Source: Brucella pseudintermedia
GTDB lineage: Bacteria; Pseudomonadota; Alphaproteobacteria; Rhizobiales; Rhizobiaceae
Direction of reading: 5' to 3'
NCBI RefSeq assembly: GCF_008932435.1
Contig: NZ_WBWE01000006.1
Coordinates: 62,001 to 126,000 of the forward strand
Length of the DNA stretch: 64,000 nucleotides
The notes under the pieces were generated by a model. The model saw only the letters and a list, made by a program, of their open reading frames with translations. It did not search any database and was not told where the DNA came from. The number at the start of each line of letters is the position of its first letter. Position 1 is the first letter of the stretch. Shown piece by piece: positions 1-9,513 of the stretch. The position numbers were made by a program, and so were the translations under genes.

Positions 1-138
1 TGGACCAGTCATGGGGCAGGATTGCAGGCAGTTCGTTTGGTTTTCCGCGAGCTTCCCGTTGTCTTGCCCGTGGCCTGTCCGCCAACCCGGCGTTGCCTTC
101 AGGCGCTTTTGCGCGGCATTGCCACATGAGGACAAGAT

Positions 139-2283
139 ATGTTCAATACCCATAAAGTAGAAATCGAATGGGGCGGTCGTCCGCTTACGCTCGAAACCGG
201 CAAGATCGCCCGTCAGGCTGACGGCGCTGTTCTCGCAACCTATGGCGAAACCGTCGTTCTGGCGACTGTCGTTTCTGCCAAGGAGCCGAAGCCGGGCCAG
301 GACTTCTTCCCGCTCACCGTCAACTATCAGGAAAAGACTTACGCTGCCGGCAAGATTCCGGGCGGTTACTTCAAGCGTGAAGGCCGTCCGAGCGAAAACG
401 AAACGCTGGTTTCGCGCCTGATCGACCGTCCGATCCGTCCGCTCTTCGTCGACGGCTACAAGAATGATACGCAGGTTGTCGTCACCGTCGTGCAGCACGA
501 TCTGGAAAACGATCCGGACGTCCTGTCGATGGTTGCCGCTTCCGCTGCTCTCACCATTTCCGGCGTGCCTTTCATGGGCCCGATCGGCGGCGCGCGCGTC
601 GGCTACATCAACGGCGAATATGTTCTGAACCCGAATATCGACGAAATGCCGGAATCGAAGCTCGATCTGGTCGTCGCCGGTACGTCGGAAGCTGTGCTGA
701 TGGTCGAATCCGAAGCGCAGGAACTTTCTGAAGAAGTCATGCTCGGCGCCGTGGTTTTTGGCCAGAAGGGCTTCCAGCCGGTCATCGACGCGATCATCAA
801 GCTCGCCGAAGTTGCCGCCAAGGAACCGCGCGACTTCCAGCCGGAAGACTTGTCGGCCCTCGAAGCCAAGATGCTCGCCGTTGTTGAAAGCGACCTGCGC
901 GACGCTTACAAGATCACCGAAAAGCAGGCCCGTTATGCTGCCGTCGATGCCGCCAAGGCAAAGGCAAAGGAACATTTCTTCCCGGAAGGCGTGGAAGAAA
1001 CCGAAATGTCGCCGGAACAGTTCGCGACCATTTTCAAGCACTTGCAGGCCAAGATCGTTCGCTGGAACATTCTTGATACCGGCAGCCGCATCGACGGACG
1101 CGATCTGAAGACCGTTCGCCCGATCGTGTCCGAGGTCGGCATTCTGCCGCGTACCCACGGCTCGGCCCTGTTCACCCGTGGTGAAACGCAGGCAATCGTC
1201 GTCGCCACCCTCGGCACCGGCGAAGACGAACAAATGATCGATGCCCTGACCGGCACCTACAAGCAGCCTTTCATGCTGCACTACAACTTCCCGCCTTACT
1301 CCGTCGGCGAAACCGGCCGCATGGGTTCGCCGGGCCGTCGCGAAATCGGTCACGGCAAGCTCGCATGGCGCGCAATCCATCCGATGCTGCCTGCCGCCGA
1401 ACAGTTCCCATACACGATCCGCGCTGTTTCCGAGATCACGGAATCGAACGGCTCGTCCTCGATGGCGACCGTCTGCGGCACCTCGCTGGCCTTGATGGAT
1501 GCAGGCGTTCCGCTTGCACGTCCGGTTGCCGGTATCGCCATGGGACTGATCAAGGAAGGCGAACGCTTCGCCGTTCTTTCCGACATTCTGGGTGATGAAG
1601 ATCACCTCGGCGACATGGACTTCAAGGTTGCCGGCACGGAAAACGGCATTACCTCGCTCCAGATGGACATCAAGATCGACGGTATCACCGAAGAGATCAT
1701 GAAGGTTGCTCTGGAGCAGGCCAAGGGCGGCCGCGTGCACATCCTCGGCGAAATGTCGAAGGCTCTGTCGTCGTCGCGCGCTGAACTGGGCGAATTCGCT
1801 CCGCGCATCGAAGTGATGAACATCCCGACCGACAAGATCCGCGATGTTATCGGTTCGGGCGGCAAGGTCATCCGTGAAATCGTGGAAAAGACCGGCGCCA
1901 AGATCAACATCGAAGACGACGGCACGGTGAAGATCGCATCGTCCAACGGCAAGGAAATCGAAGCCGCCAAGAAGTGGATTCATTCGATTGTTGCCGAACC
2001 GGAAGTCGGCGAAATCTACGAAGGCACGGTCGTCAAGACCGCCGACTTCGGGGCTTTCGTGAACTTCTTCGGCCCGCGTGACGGTCTGGTTCACATTTCG
2101 CAGCTGGCTAGCGACCGCGTTGCCAAGACCACCGATGTGGTCAAGGAAGGCCAGAAGGTCTGGGTCAAGCTCATGGGCTTCGATGAACGCGGCAAGGTTC
2201 GCCTGTCGATGAAGGTCGTCGATCAGGAAACCGGCAAGGAAATCGTACAGGAAAAGAAGAAGGAAGAAGCTGACGCTGAATAA
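139..2283 (+). CDS. pnp: Polynucleotide phosphorylase
   Basis: A 714-residue protein of full family length. It degrades RNA 3' to 5' by phosphorolysis and is a degradosome component in many bacteria. The layout is classical: two RNase PH-like halves, a KH domain with the VIGSGGK loop near residue 565, and a C-terminal S1 domain from about residue 622 ([17 protein letters not shown]) to 690, then a lysine/glutamate-rich tail. The ATG follows ATGAGGAC, a usable ribosome binding site. In related genomes rpsO lies immediately upstream; here the first 138 bases look like the rpsO-pnp intergenic region, but rpsO itself is outside the window. A strong terminator follows. Confidence 0.98.
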   Translation: MFNTHKVEIEWGGRPLTLETGKIARQADGAVLATYGETVVLATVVSAKEPKPGQDFFPLTVNYQEKTYAAGKIPGGYFKREGRPSENETLVSRLIDRPIRPLFVDGYKNDTQVVVTVVQHDLENDPDVLSMVAASAALTISGVPFMGPIGGARVGYINGEYVLNPNIDEMPESKLDLVVAGTSEAVLMVESEAQELSEEVMLGAVVFGQKGFQPVIDAIIKLAEVAAKEPRDFQPEDLSALEAKMLAVVESDLRDAYKITEKQARYAAVDAAKAKAKEHFFPEGVEETEMSPEQFATIFKHLQAKIVRWNILDTGSRIDGRDLKTVRPIVSEVGILPRTHGSALFTRGETQAIVVATLGTGEDEQMIDALTGTYKQPFMLHYNFPPYSVGETGRMGSPGRREIGHGKLAWRAIHPMLPAAEQFPYTIRAVSEITESNGSSSMATVCGTSLALMDAGVPLARPVAGIAMGLIKEGERFAVLSDILGDEDHLGDMDFKVAGTENGITSLQMDIKIDGITEEIMKVALEQAKGGRVHILGEMSKALSSSRAELGEFAPRIEVMNIPTDKIRDVIGSGGKVIREIVEKTGAKINIEDDGTVKIASSNGKEIEAAKKWIHSIVAEPEVGEIYEGTVVKTADFGAFVNFFGPRDGLVHISQLASDRVAKTTDVVKEGQKVWVKLMGFDERGKVRLSMKVVDQETGKEIVQEKKKEEADAE

Positions 2284-2308
2284 GCGTTGCGTCCTTTCTG
2301 AAATTGGA

Positions 2309-2337
2309 AAGCGCGCCTCCGGGCGCGCTTTTTTGTT
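2309..2337 (+). terminator. Rho-independent terminator after pnp
   Basis: A 9-bp perfect stem AAGCGCGCC / GGCGCGCTT with a TCCG loop, followed by a T-run, 26 bases past the pnp stop codon. Confidence 0.9.
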
Positions 2338-2370
2338 GCATGGGATTCATTTCAAGACCATGGATGAACC

Positions 2371-3405
2371 ATGATCACACCAGCGCAACAAACTCTCTTC
2401 CTCCCCTTCGATCAGGGCATTCTGGATATGCCCGAAGAAGGCCAGTCCTTTCTTGCCTGCGGCCTGTCTGCTGACCGGCGTCTTGAAGATGAATGGAAAC
2501 AGGCGCTCACTTTCCTGCAGCCCTGGCGTCCTGATTGGCTTGCTTTGGAAAAGGAAGGCTTCAAGGCAGTACCCAGGTTGGCCCCCAAGTTGGACGAGGA
2601 GCGCCGTTTCGCCGGTGGGCTACTCCTGCTCGGAAAACATCGCGGACGCAATGAGGCATGGTTTGCAGAGCTTCTGGAGCGTGTTGAACCGGGCGGATGG
2701 ATAGCCGTGTCCGGTGACAAGAAGCTCGGTATTGACAGTTTTCGCAAATGGGTCGGCAATATTGCCGAAATCAGCGACCGCATGTCTAAGAACCATGCGG
2801 TGGTTTTCTGGCTGAGAAGACCTGCCGACCTCACCGGCGATTTCATCGCCGCCCTGAAGCCGCTTGCCGCCAATATCGATGATGTATTCCGGACCGAACC
2901 CGGCATGTTCTCGCATGGCGTGATCGACAAGGGATCCGCCTTGCTCGTGCCGCATATGGAAAAGATCGTCTTCGGCAATGTTGCCGATCTGGGCGCTGGC
3001 TGGGGCTATCTGGCTGCCCAATGCCTGAAATTTGCTGATCGCATCAAGGCAATAGACCTTTATGAGGCCGATTTTGAGGCGCTGGAGGCCGCACGCGGCA
3101 ATCTGGAACGGCTCGCCGCATCGGTGCCGATCAGCTTCAACTGGTTCGATGTGACCAGCGAGAAGCTGACGGGCATCTATGACACTGTGGTCATGAACCC
3201 CCCGTTCCATGAGGGGCGGGTGACGGATGTTTCGCTTGGACAGGCATTTATAGCCGCTGCCGCTTCACGGCTGAAAACCGGCGGACGTCTGCTGATGGTC
3301 GCAAATCGTCAGCTGCCCTACGAGACGACGCTCAAAGGACTCTTCAAGAACGTGACGCTTCTTGAAGAGGCGAATGGTTTCAAAATCTTCGATGCGAAGA
3401 AATAA
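2371..3405 (+). CDS. RsmC-like class I methyltransferase
   Basis: A 344-residue SAM-dependent methyltransferase. The glycine-rich SAM loop VADLGAGWGYLAAQ lies near residues 203-216 and the N6/N2 base-methylating motif MNPPFHEG near residue 275, which places it with RsmC/RlmG enzymes that methylate the exocyclic amine of guanine in rRNA. The N-terminal half (about 1-190) is the degenerate duplicated domain typical of RsmC. The likely role is 16S rRNA m2G1207 methylation, but the exact target is inferred from the family. It stands alone between two terminators. Confidence 0.85.
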   Translation: MITPAQQTLFLPFDQGILDMPEEGQSFLACGLSADRRLEDEWKQALTFLQPWRPDWLALEKEGFKAVPRLAPKLDEERRFAGGLLLLGKHRGRNEAWFAELLERVEPGGWIAVSGDKKLGIDSFRKWVGNIAEISDRMSKNHAVVFWLRRPADLTGDFIAALKPLAANIDDVFRTEPGMFSHGVIDKGSALLVPHMEKIVFGNVADLGAGWGYLAAQCLKFADRIKAIDLYEADFEALEAARGNLERLAASVPISFNWFDVTSEKLTGIYDTVVMNPPFHEGRVTDVSLGQAFIAAAASRLKTGGRLLMVANRQLPYETTLKGLFKNVTLLEEANGFKIFDAKK

Positions 3406-3408
3406 AAC

Positions 3409-3440
3409 AAAAAACCCGGCATCTCAGCCGGGTTTTTTTG
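3409..3440. terminator. Bidirectional terminator between convergent genes
   Basis: Stem AACCCGGC / GCCGGGTT with a 6-base loop, an A-run on the left and a T-run on the right, placed between the convergent methyltransferase gene and fabI. It can end transcripts from both sides. Confidence 0.88.
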
Positions 3441-3456
3441 TTGAGCAAAAAGAAGG

Positions 3457-4275
3457 TCACTCGCCGCGTTCGGCGTCAGAGCTTTTCAGCTCTTCCAGCG
3501 TCGGCATGGAGACGATGTTGTAGCCCGAATCCACATAATGGATTTCGCCGGTGACACCGCTCGAAAGATCGGACAGCAGATAGACTGCCGATTTGCCCAC
3601 ATCGTCGATATCGACGGTGCGGCGCAGCGGTGAATTGCGGCGCTGATAGCTGAAGATCGCACGTGCATCGCCAATGCCGGCACCGGCCAGCGTGCGCACA
3701 GGACCAGCCGAGATCGCATTGACGCGAATACCCTGCGGACCGTAATCGGCAGCAAGATAACGAACCATGGCTTCAAGCGCGGCTTTGGCAACGCCCATGA
3801 CGTTGTAGTTCGGGATGGTGCGCGTGGAACCGCCATAAGTCAGCGTCAGGATCGAGCCGCCGTCCTTCATGAGCTTCTCGGCGCGCTGTGCCATTTCCGT
3901 GAAGGAGTAGGCGGAAATCACCATGGTGCGGCTGAAATTTTCGCGCGTGGTGACGTCTGCGTAGCGACCCTTCAGTTCATTCTTGTCGGAAAAGCCGATG
4001 GCGTGAACGATGAAATCGAGCTTGCCCCACCTCTTCTCGATTTCGGCAAAAACCGCATCGACCGATTCGATATCTTCGACATCGCAGGGCAGCACGAAAT
4101 CCGAACCGACCTGTTCGGCCAGCGGCTTTACGCGCTTGCCGAGCGCATCACCCTGATAGGTGAATGCGAGTTCTGCACCCTGTGCTGCAAGTTGCTTCGA
4201 AATTCCCCAGGCGAGTGAGTGATTATTCGCGACCCCCATGATGAGGCCGCGTTTGCCTTTCATCAGACCTTCCAT
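3457..4275 (-). CDS. fabI: Enoyl-ACP reductase (NADH), FabI
   Basis: A 272-residue short-chain dehydrogenase that reduces trans-2-enoyl-ACP in each round of fatty acid elongation. The catalytic Tyr147, Tyr157 and Lys164 (PNYNVMGVAK, Tyr-x6-Lys spacing) match the FabI family rather than FabL or FabV. The N-terminal cofactor segment GVANNHSLAWGI is also typical. The start at 4275 is backed by AGGGAGAGGG. It is the last gene of a fabA-fabB-fabI unit, 14 bases after fabB. Alphaproteobacteria often carry two fabI genes; this one belongs to the unsaturated-fatty-acid cluster. Confidence 0.95.
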   Translation of the reverse strand: MEGLMKGKRGLIMGVANNHSLAWGISKQLAAQGAELAFTYQGDALGKRVKPLAEQVGSDFVLPCDVEDIESVDAVFAEIEKRWGKLDFIVHAIGFSDKNELKGRYADVTTRENFSRTMVISAYSFTEMAQRAEKLMKDGGSILTLTYGGSTRTIPNYNVMGVAKAALEAMVRYLAADYGPQGIRVNAISAGPVRTLAGAGIGDARAIFSYQRRNSPLRRTVDIDDVGKSAVYLLSDLSSGVTGEIHYVDSGYNIVSMPTLEELKSSDAERGE

Positions 4276-4289
4276 ATTTTCCCTCTCCC

Positions 4290-5513
4290 TCAGCCCTGGT
4301 AACGCTGGAAAACCAGCGTCGCATTGGTGCCGCCAAATCCGAAGGAGTTGGAGAGCACGGTGTTGAGCTGAGCGTTGTCAATGCGCTTGCGAACGATAGG
4401 CATGTCCGCGAAGGCTGGGTCCAGTTCTTCGATATGTGCGCTTTCGCAAATGAAATTGTTCTGCATCATCAAGAGCGAATAGATCGCTTCCTGCACGCCG
4501 GTCGCGCCAAGCGAGTGGCCGGTCAGCGACTTGGTCGCTGCGATTGGCGGGCATGCGTCGCCGGAGCCAAAGACCTGACGGATGGCTTCGATTTCCGGTG
4601 CGTCGCCGGCAGGCGTGGAGGTTGCGTGCGGGTTGATGTAGTCGATCTTGGTCTTGACGGTCGAAAGCGCCATTTTCATGCAGCGGATAGCACCTTCGCC
4701 GGATGGAGCAACCATGTCGTAGCCGTCGGATGTTGCGCCATAGCCGACGATTTCACCATAAATCTTGGCGCCGCGTGCAAGCGCCGTTTCGAGGTCTTCC
4801 AGCACCAGGACGCCGGCGCCGCCTGCGATAACGAAACCGTCGCGGTTCTTGTCATAGGCACGCGATGCTGTGGACGGCGTGTCGTTATATTTGGTCGACA
4901 TGGCGCCCATGGCGTCGAACAGGACCGAAAGCGTCCAGTCGAGGTCTTCGCAGCCGCCTGCGAACATGCGGTCCTGCTTGCCATACTGGATCATCTCGAA
5001 CGCATTGCCGATGCAATGGTTCGATGTGGCGCAGGCCGAGGAGATCGAATAATTGATGCCCTTGATCTTGAAGAACGTGGCGAGCGTCGCGGAGGCCGTC
5101 GAGCTCATGGCTTTCGGCACGGCGAACGGGCCGACGCGCTTCGGGCCTTTTTCGCGGGTGATGTCGGCACTATCGACGATCGTGCGGGTCGAAGGACCGC
5201 CGGAACCCATGATGATGCCGGTGCGATCATTGGAAACTTCCTCTTCGGAAAGTCCGGCATCGGCAATCGCCTGATCCATGGCAATGTGGTTCCAGGCCGT
5301 GCCACGGCCATGGAAGCGCATCGCGCGCCGGTCGACGAGCGCTTCGACGTCGATATTCGGGGCACCGTGCACCTGGCAGCGGAAACCGAGCTCGGCATAT
5401 TCCTCAGCGTGGGAAATGCCGGACTTTGCTTCACGCAGCGAAGCCGTGACTTCTTCGGTGTTGTTACCAATCGAGGATACGATCCCCATACCCGTTACGA
5501 CCACACGCCGCAT
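4290..5513 (-). CDS. fabB: Beta-ketoacyl-ACP synthase I, FabB
   Basis: A 407-residue condensing enzyme with the Cys-His-His triad: Cys161 in [10 protein letters not shown], His296 in [11 protein letters not shown] and His333 in [12 protein letters not shown]. FabB extends the cis-3-decenoyl-ACP made by FabA and is therefore needed for unsaturated fatty acids. It sits directly between fabA and fabI, the usual alphaproteobacterial order. The start codon is preceded by TAAAGGAG. FabB was chosen over FabF because of the fabA neighbour and the length. Confidence 0.95.
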   Translation of the reverse strand: MRRVVVTGMGIVSSIGNNTEEVTASLREAKSGISHAEEYAELGFRCQVHGAPNIDVEALVDRRAMRFHGRGTAWNHIAMDQAIADAGLSEEEVSNDRTGIIMGSGGPSTRTIVDSADITREKGPKRVGPFAVPKAMSSTASATLATFFKIKGINYSISSACATSNHCIGNAFEMIQYGKQDRMFAGGCEDLDWTLSVLFDAMGAMSTKYNDTPSTASRAYDKNRDGFVIAGGAGVLVLEDLETALARGAKIYGEIVGYGATSDGYDMVAPSGEGAIRCMKMALSTVKTKIDYINPHATSTPAGDAPEIEAIRQVFGSGDACPPIAATKSLTGHSLGATGVQEAIYSLLMMQNNFICESAHIEELDPAFADMPIVRKRIDNAQLNTVLSNSFGFGGTNATLVFQRYQG

Positions 5514-5674
5514 CGCGTTCTCCTTTACACCTGATCCGTGAGCGGCGCGCCGTCATGCGGACTGCCGCCTGTTCGCGGTTACATAGGTGTGATCTTCGCA
5601 TGTTTTGAGCGCGACCGCATGAAAACTGTTCACTTTTTGCAGTCGCGCTCGGGAATGATGATGATTGAGGCGCC

Positions 5675-6193
5675 TTACTGGCCCTCGCTGTCCTTCGACA
5701 GGCCGACGCGCAGATCGGTTGCCCGGTAGATGGTTTCGCCATCGGCTTTCAGCCAGCCGTCAGCCGTGCCGAGCACGAGGCGGCCACGCATGACGCGCTT
5801 GAAATCGATACCATATTCAAGAAGCTTCGTGTGCGGACGCACCATGCCCTTGAATTTGACTTCACCGGTCGACAGGGCCATGCCGCGGCCAGGCTCGCCC
5901 AGCCAGCCGAGGAAGAAACCGGTCAGCTGCCACATGCCGTCAAGACCGAGGCAGCCCGGCATGATCGGATTGCCCATGAAATGGCATGGGAAATACCAGT
6001 CGTCCGGCCGCACATCATATTCTGCGCGGATATAGCCCTTGTCGAACTCGCCGCCGGTTTCGGAAATATCTGTGATGCGATGGACCATCAGCATCGGAGG
6101 CAGGGGAAGCTGAGCATTGCCGGGACCGAACATCTCGCCGCGCGCGCAGGCCAGGAGTTCTTCATACCCGTAGCTTGATTTCTGTTCTGCCAT
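5675..6193 (-). CDS. fabA: 3-hydroxydecanoyl-ACP dehydratase/isomerase, FabA
   Basis: A 172-residue hot-dog-fold enzyme that dehydrates 3-hydroxydecanoyl-ACP and isomerises the product to the cis-3 isomer, the branch point to unsaturated fatty acids. The active-site His71 lies in [17 protein letters not shown], followed by Asp85 and the signature [12 protein letters not shown]. The ATG at 6193 has an excellent AAGGGAGG site; the reading frame is open 7 codons further upstream, but that start has no such site. First gene of the fabABI unit, divergent from irr. Confidence 0.96.
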   Translation of the reverse strand: MAEQKSSYGYEELLACARGEMFGPGNAQLPLPPMLMVHRITDISETGGEFDKGYIRAEYDVRPDDWYFPCHFMGNPIMPGCLGLDGMWQLTGFFLGWLGEPGRGMALSTGEVKFKGMVRPHTKLLEYGIDFKRVMRGRLVLGTADGWLKADGETIYRATDLRVGLSKDSEGQ

Positions 6194-6457
6194 TACGCCT
6201 CCCTTGAGGTTCATTCTGTATCGACCGGCAATCCGGCCCGGTTGTAGGTTTCACCGGAACATCCCTACCACAGACAGTTTCCGGCAGTAAAATCATGCAT
6301 TGGATTAATCCGGGGTTTATCTGAAAAACCGCGCAATTCCCAAGGCTATTGATAGTTATTTCGCAACGGCATATATCAATGTCAGTATGCAATGGGCAAC
6401 AGCCCGTTTGACGATTGATGATTTTGCAACAAGCTTGTGACGGTACCAACGGTGAAT
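6194..6457. promoter_or_regulatory. Divergent fabA / irr promoter region
   Basis: A 264-base, locally AT-rich region between two genes transcribed outward. It must hold both the fabABI and the irr promoter. I see no clear Irr (ICE) box with confident symmetry, so no operator is assigned. Confidence 0.6.
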
Positions 6458-6895
6458 ATGCAGTCTTCACATACCCACTCGACGGTCTCGATGGAAGAGC
6501 AGCTCCGCCGCGCGGGCCTGCGTCCGACGCGGCAGCGCGTTGCGCTTGCGAGCCTGATCTTCGCGCAGGGCGATCGCCATTTGTCCGCGGAAGACTTGCA
6601 CGAAGAGGCTGTCATGGCCGACGTGCCGGTGTCGCTGGCGACGGTTTACAACACGCTGCACCAGTTCACGGAAGCCGGTATGCTGCGCATTATCGCGGTC
6701 GAAGGCTCGAAGACCTATTTCGATACGAATATCTCGGATCATCAGCATTTCTTCCTCGAAGGCGAAAATGTCGTGTTCGATATTCCGCACGGCGAGAAGG
6801 GGCAGCCGACCGTTGCCAACATGCCCGACGCGCCGGACGGCATGGAAATCGTCAATGTGGACATCATCGTGCGCCTGCGCCGCAAGGGCCAGTAG
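6458..6895 (+). CDS. irr: Iron response regulator Irr (Fur family)
   Basis: A 145-residue Fur-family repressor. Winged helix about residues 20-85 (LRPTRQRVAL, then VSLATVYNTLHQF), then a dimerisation domain with the HxH motif DHQHFF (His95, His97), the heme/metal site of Irr proteins. Irr controls heme synthesis and iron uptake in Rhizobiales and accumulates when iron is low. The protein has no cysteine, so the N-terminal Cys-Pro heme regulatory motif of Bradyrhizobium Irr is absent, as in Rhizobium-type Irr. The ATG at 6458 was preferred to an upstream in-frame GTG at 6437. Divergent from fabA. Confidence 0.93.
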   Translation: MQSSHTHSTVSMEEQLRRAGLRPTRQRVALASLIFAQGDRHLSAEDLHEEAVMADVPVSLATVYNTLHQFTEAGMLRIIAVEGSKTYFDTNISDHQHFFLEGENVVFDIPHGEKGQPTVANMPDAPDGMEIVNVDIIVRLRRKGQ

Positions 6896-6924
6896 CGGCG
6901 CCGTCTTTCGGCTGGGAATAAAAG

Positions 6925-6949
6925 AAAGCGGTCATGGCCGCTTTTTTTG
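6925..6949 (+). terminator. Terminator after irr
   Basis: Stem AAAGCGG / CCGCTTT closing on TCATGG, followed by seven T residues. Confidence 0.85.
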
Positions 6950-7047
6950 TTGCCTATCGGCACGCATGAGGCTGAAAAGGGAAAAGTTCCGCCGTCCCGA
7001 ATGAATCGCCTCCCAGGTTCCAGTCGGGCTCATACCAAGGAGATATC

Positions 7048-7827
7048 ATGCGTAAACTGTTTGTCGCCGCAACCATTCTCGCCGTGTTTGCGACCGGTAG
7101 CGCCTTTGCAAAAACCGTCCGGATCGGCGTTACGCCGGGGCCACACGCCCAGATCATGGAAAAGGTCAAGGAAGTCGCCGAGAAGAACGGCCTTGAACTG
7201 GATATTCAGGAATTCTCTGATTATGTCATCCCGAACATGGCGCTTGCGGATGGCGCGCTGGAAGCAAATTCGTTCCAGCATAAGCCTTATCTCGACAATC
7301 AGGTCGCCGATCGCGGCTTCGACATTGTGAGCGTTGCCGAAACCGTCAACTTTCCGATGGGAATGTATTCGAAGAAATTGAAGAATATTTCGGAGCTGGC
7401 AGACGGCGCGACGATTGCGATCCCCAACGATCCGACGAATGGCGGGCGCGCTTTGCTCGTGCTTGCTGAAAACGGAATCATCAAGCTCGATCCGTCCAAG
7501 GGGCTGAAGGTCAACGCCATTGATATCGTCGAGAACCCGAAGAACCTCAAATTCGTTGAGCTCGACGCCGCTCAGCTTCCGCGTTCATTGGAAGATGTCG
7601 ATGCCGCGGTCATCAACACCAACTACGCCATGGAAGCAGGCCTCAATCCAGCAACCGATCCGCTGGTGCGGGAAGGCGAGAAGGCACCCTATATCAATAT
7701 TCTCGTCGTTCGCACCGCAGACAAGGATGCCGACTGGGTGAAAACCCTGATTTCCTCCTATCACAGTGACGAGGTGAAGGCGTTCATTGCCACAACGTTC
7801 AAGGGATCAGTGATTCCTGCCTGGTAA
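7048..7827 (+). CDS. MetQ/NlpA-family substrate-binding protein
   Basis: A 259-residue periplasmic binding protein of the NlpA/MetQ family, which delivers methionine or related compounds to MetNI-type ABC transporters. A classical Sec signal peptide (about residues 1-21, cleaved after SAFA) is present, but there is no lipobox cysteine, unlike enterobacterial MetQ. The start has a strong AAGGAGAT site. No metN or metI gene is adjacent, so it is an orphan binding protein that would have to work with a transporter encoded elsewhere. The methionine assignment rests only on the family. Confidence 0.88.
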   Translation: MRKLFVAATILAVFATGSAFAKTVRIGVTPGPHAQIMEKVKEVAEKNGLELDIQEFSDYVIPNMALADGALEANSFQHKPYLDNQVADRGFDIVSVAETVNFPMGMYSKKLKNISELADGATIAIPNDPTNGGRALLVLAENGIIKLDPSKGLKVNAIDIVENPKNLKFVELDAAQLPRSLEDVDAAVINTNYAMEAGLNPATDPLVREGEKAPYINILVVRTADKDADWVKTLISSYHSDEVKAFIATTFKGSVIPAW

Positions 7828-7841
7828 TAATTCTGAGTGGA

Positions 7842-7864
7842 AGCGGGGCGATTTTCGCCCCGCT
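7842..7864. terminator. Hairpin between convergent genes
   Basis: A perfect 10-bp stem AGCGGGGCGA / TCGCCCCGCT with a TTT loop between the metQ-like gene and the convergent GNAT gene. The following sequence is not T-rich, so termination strength is uncertain. Confidence 0.6.
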
Positions 7865-7870
7865 CGCTTG

Positions 7871-8320
7871 TCAGCCTTTCAGTTCCATCCGAATGTTGCG
7901 GAAGGGTAGGCCTTCGTCATCTTCCGACCGCTCGCCAATCACCTTGAAGCCCATACGGCGATAGAAACGACAGGCCCGCTCGTTGTCGGCATAGACTTCA
8001 AGCGATAACTCGCTCTTCAATGCCAAGGCGTGGCGGACCAGAGTTTGGCCCACACCAGAACCTTGAAGGTCGGGATCGACAAACAGCCCGCCGATGAAGC
8101 AATCCAGAAGGCCAATAAAACCGGCTGGCCTGTCATTAATCGCGGCAACCCATGTTTCCGCCTTTTCGAGATAGACATCTTCAATAAGCTGGCGCTGCTG
8201 TTGAAGTCGATCTTCTCCGAGAAAAGAATGGGCTTCCAGGGAAGCACGATACCAGATGGACGATAAGGATGGCTTATCCGATGCCTTATAGGCACGGATC
8301 GTCACTTCGTGATTTTTCAT
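7871..8320 (-). CDS. GNAT-family N-acetyltransferase
   Basis: A 149-residue acetyltransferase with the acetyl-CoA pyrophosphate loop DPDLQGSGVGQTLVRHA (R/Q-x-x-G-x-G/A) in the second half and the C-terminal pattern YADNERACRFYRRMGF found in GNAT enzymes acting on small amines or peptides. The substrate is unknown. The ATG at 8320 (MKNHEVTIRAY) was chosen over an earlier start because the domain begins there. It is convergent with the metQ-like gene. Confidence 0.85.
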   Translation of the reverse strand: MKNHEVTIRAYKASDKPSLSSIWYRASLEAHSFLGEDRLQQQRQLIEDVYLEKAETWVAAINDRPAGFIGLLDCFIGGLFVDPDLQGSGVGQTLVRHALALKSELSLEVYADNERACRFYRRMGFKVIGERSEDDEGLPFRNIRMELKG

Positions 8321-8503
8321 GATTTGCCAGAGTTTTAGGTATACGCAAAAATTCCACCGCGCGGGTGGGTTCAAATCCGTTAAAACGGCAGCGATGAACG
8401 TCTGCGCATAAAACTCCTTCGAAATTCAACCGCTTCACAATATCGGTCCGAGCCGGGCGAAGTCAAGTTTGGCCGGTTCTGCTATCCAATCCCGTGGAGA
8501 GGG

Positions 8504-9178
8504 CTAGTCGAAGACTTCGCCCGGATAAACGCCCCACAGGTCCGATTGTTTTATCCAGCCGCGAACCCCGCCCATATCCATCCGGCACCATTGGCCGGTG
8601 CATTCGCGCACGGTCCCGACCACGCCCGGTTCGATCTCGGCCGCAAGCCCCGCTGTATCGCTGGCATCGCGCCGCATATTGATCATCGAACCCTGATTAT
8701 TCTTGAGCCACGGAGCTGTAATGGCAGTTCGCTTGCCGGAGAGCAGCGACTGGTAAACCCAGCCTTCCGTGCCGTCCGCATCGCGGATGCGACGCCAGTT
8801 GTCGTATTCCTGAATGATTTCGACCGGCAATCCGGCCTTCATGAAAAGCCATGAAACCGCATAGTCACGCCCCGGTCCGACGCGCAGATTGACGCGCGCG
8901 GGTTTAAGGCTGACGAAACGCGGCACCGGGAGACCGCTTGCGCCCACGGAAGTGCCTGCGGGTTCCGCAGCCATTGCGCCATGCGTGTCGGAGGCGCCAA
9001 GCGGCTCCAGAATGAGAAAAAATGCCAGAAAGCCAAGCGTGGCTATCATAAAGCGTTGCGAAAGTACCCTGTACAAACTGCGACCTCTCGCCGTCCTGTC
9101 ACGACAGAACGGTAGCGGCTTCGGCAGTTGGTGGGAGCTGCGAGGCGACGGTGCCGTCCTGTTTTTCAGATCGTGCAT
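8504..9178 (-). CDS. Exported SH3-domain protein
   Basis: A 224-residue protein with two bacterial SH3 (SH3_3/SH3_4) repeats: one around LKPARVNLRVGPGRDYAVSW and a second around NMRRDASDTAGLAAEIEPG. A hydrophobic segment MIATLGFLAFFLILEPLG near residues 44-61 is a signal peptide or anchor. The true start may be that internal ATG at 9049, because the first 43 residues are basic and low in structure and neither start has a good ribosome binding site. Such proteins bind the cell wall; a precise role is unknown. It lies divergent from the downstream dehydrogenase gene. Confidence 0.75.
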   Translation of the reverse strand: MHDLKNRTAPSPRSSHQLPKPLPFCRDRTARGRSLYRVLSQRFMIATLGFLAFFLILEPLGASDTHGAMAAEPAGTSVGASGLPVPRFVSLKPARVNLRVGPGRDYAVSWLFMKAGLPVEIIQEYDNWRRIRDADGTEGWVYQSLLSGKRTAITAPWLKNNQGSMINMRRDASDTAGLAAEIEPGVVGTVRECTGQWCRMDMGGVRGWIKQSDLWGVYPGEVFD

Positions 9179-9513
9179 CCATCTGTGCGTTACAGATCGA
9201 GCTGCGATCCAATTATTTGATTTCTAATGCCCTTGCGGAAAACCGTTGCAGATTTTCCAACAGGCACCCGAAGTTTCCGGTTTTTCTTTGTCTTTGCCGC
9301 TTCGCCTTGATAGAGATGTTGAGCCGAAGCAATATCCCATATTGCACCGCCTTGGTTAAGGAGGTCTCAACGTGAAGCTTCGGTTAACGCATTTTCCGGG
9401 AATGTGGGAGTAGGTTTTCCCTTGGAAATGTGCAGGAAATTTCTTGGAGCGCGCCCTGTCGGCTGATTACAATACGGGCCGTTCCGGAGGCTTTGCTCAA
9501 CAATGGGGTGGAG
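9179..9513. other. Divergent intergenic region
   Basis: 335 bases between the SH3 gene (minus) and the 2-hydroxyacid dehydrogenase gene (plus). It must contain both promoters. No RNA gene, repeat or convincing small ORF was seen. Confidence 0.5.

Noticed and set aside
1-138. Possible end of rpsO before pnp.
   Set aside because: I cannot see an S15 C terminus in any frame; only the intergenic part seems to be included.
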